A stretch of 10,300 nucleotides of DNA from Paramuribaculum sp. (GTDB taxonomy: Bacteria; Bacteroidota; Bacteroidia; Bacteroidales; Muribaculaceae), in NCBI GenBank assembly GCA_029051965.1, contig JAIDJZ010000175.1, positions 1-10,300 of the forward strand, in the 5' to 3' direction. The notes beneath the pieces were generated by a model. It searched no databases and was not told the origin of the DNA. It saw nothing but the letters and a program-made list of their open reading frames with translations. A program made the position numbers and the translations under genes. This document shows positions 10,148-10,300 of this stretch, in pieces (positions within the stretch are counted from its first letter, which is position 1; each line of letters begins with the position of its first letter).

Positions 10148-10300
10148 TTAGTCAAGGATTTCTGTGATCTGGCCAGAACCTACTGTGCGGCCACCTTCAC
10201 GGATTGCGAAACGCAGACCCTGATCGCAAGCTACCGGGTTGATAAGCTCAACGATGATTTCTACGTGGTCACCAGGCATTACCATTTCTACACCTTCGGG
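10148..10300 (-). CDS. tuf: Elongation factor Tu, C-terminal 50 residues (5' part outside the window)
   Basis: EF-Tu delivers aminoacyl-tRNA to the ribosomal A site as a GTP complex. Only the end of domain III is present: [27 protein letters not shown], the nearly invariant [16 protein letters not shown], then QITEILD and a TAA stop at 10150-10148. The reading frame is open to the right edge. The gene ends 105 bp before tRNA-Trp. The spacer holds the strong hairpin at 10049-10097 and a minor AGAG-GAAA-CTCT stem (10117-10128). Identity is certain from the C-terminal signature; nothing can be said of the GTPase domain. Confidence 0.98.
   Translation of the reverse strand, partial: PEGVEMVMPGDHVEIIVELINPVACDQGLRFAIREGGRTVGSGQITEILD

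Overview
The window is a conserved chromosomal housekeeping locus read entirely from the minus strand. In transcription order (right to left) it holds the 3' end of tuf (EF-Tu), tRNA-Trp(CCA), secE, nusG, rplK (L11), rplA (L1), rplJ (L10), rplL (L7/L12), rpoB and the first two thirds of rpoC, which runs off the left edge. I see no mobile element, CRISPR array, phage gene or accessory cassette, and no convincing plus-strand gene.

The organism is most likely a member of the Bacteroidota, order Bacteroidales. RpoB, RpoC, NusG and L7/L12 read like that phylum's versions. SecE is a short single-span protein. No start codon is preceded by a Shine-Dalgarno sequence; the start contexts are A/T-rich instead, as is usual in this phylum. 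The fairly GC-rich rpoBC genes would suit a gut lineage such as Muribaculaceae, but that family-level guess is weak.

Layout: rpoC 1-2862 (954 codons visible); 41-bp spacer; rpoB 2904-6713; a 116-bp spacer with two hairpins (6773-6806 and 6813-6825); rplL 6830-7204; 84-bp spacer; rplJ 7289-7813; 20-bp spacer; rplA 7834-8529; 17-bp spacer plus a tandem stop; rplK 8548-8991; a 98-bp spacer with a hairpin (9049-9081); nusG 9090-9692; 50-bp spacer; secE 9743-9955; 11 nt; tRNA-Trp 9967-10042; 6 nt; a 14-bp perfect stem hairpin (10049-10097); tuf 3' end 10148-10300.

The genes serve translation elongation (EF-Tu, tRNA, the L1 stalk, the L11/L10/L12 GTPase-recruiting stalk), protein export (SecE) and transcription (NusG, beta, beta'). 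Hairpins sit at three borders between functional blocks: tuf/tRNA-secE-nusG, nusG/ribosomal proteins and ribosomal proteins/RNA polymerase. None of these borders shows a recognisable new promoter, so I infer that the hairpins tune read-through or RNA processing so that products needed in very different amounts can share transcripts.

The most striking coding observation is near the left edge. The otherwise nearly invariant start of the RpoC trigger loop carries Pro and Arg at the two positions that normally hold Gln and Met/Leu and contact the incoming nucleotide. This may be a lineage feature or a sequence error. I found no clearly undescribed biological system here.
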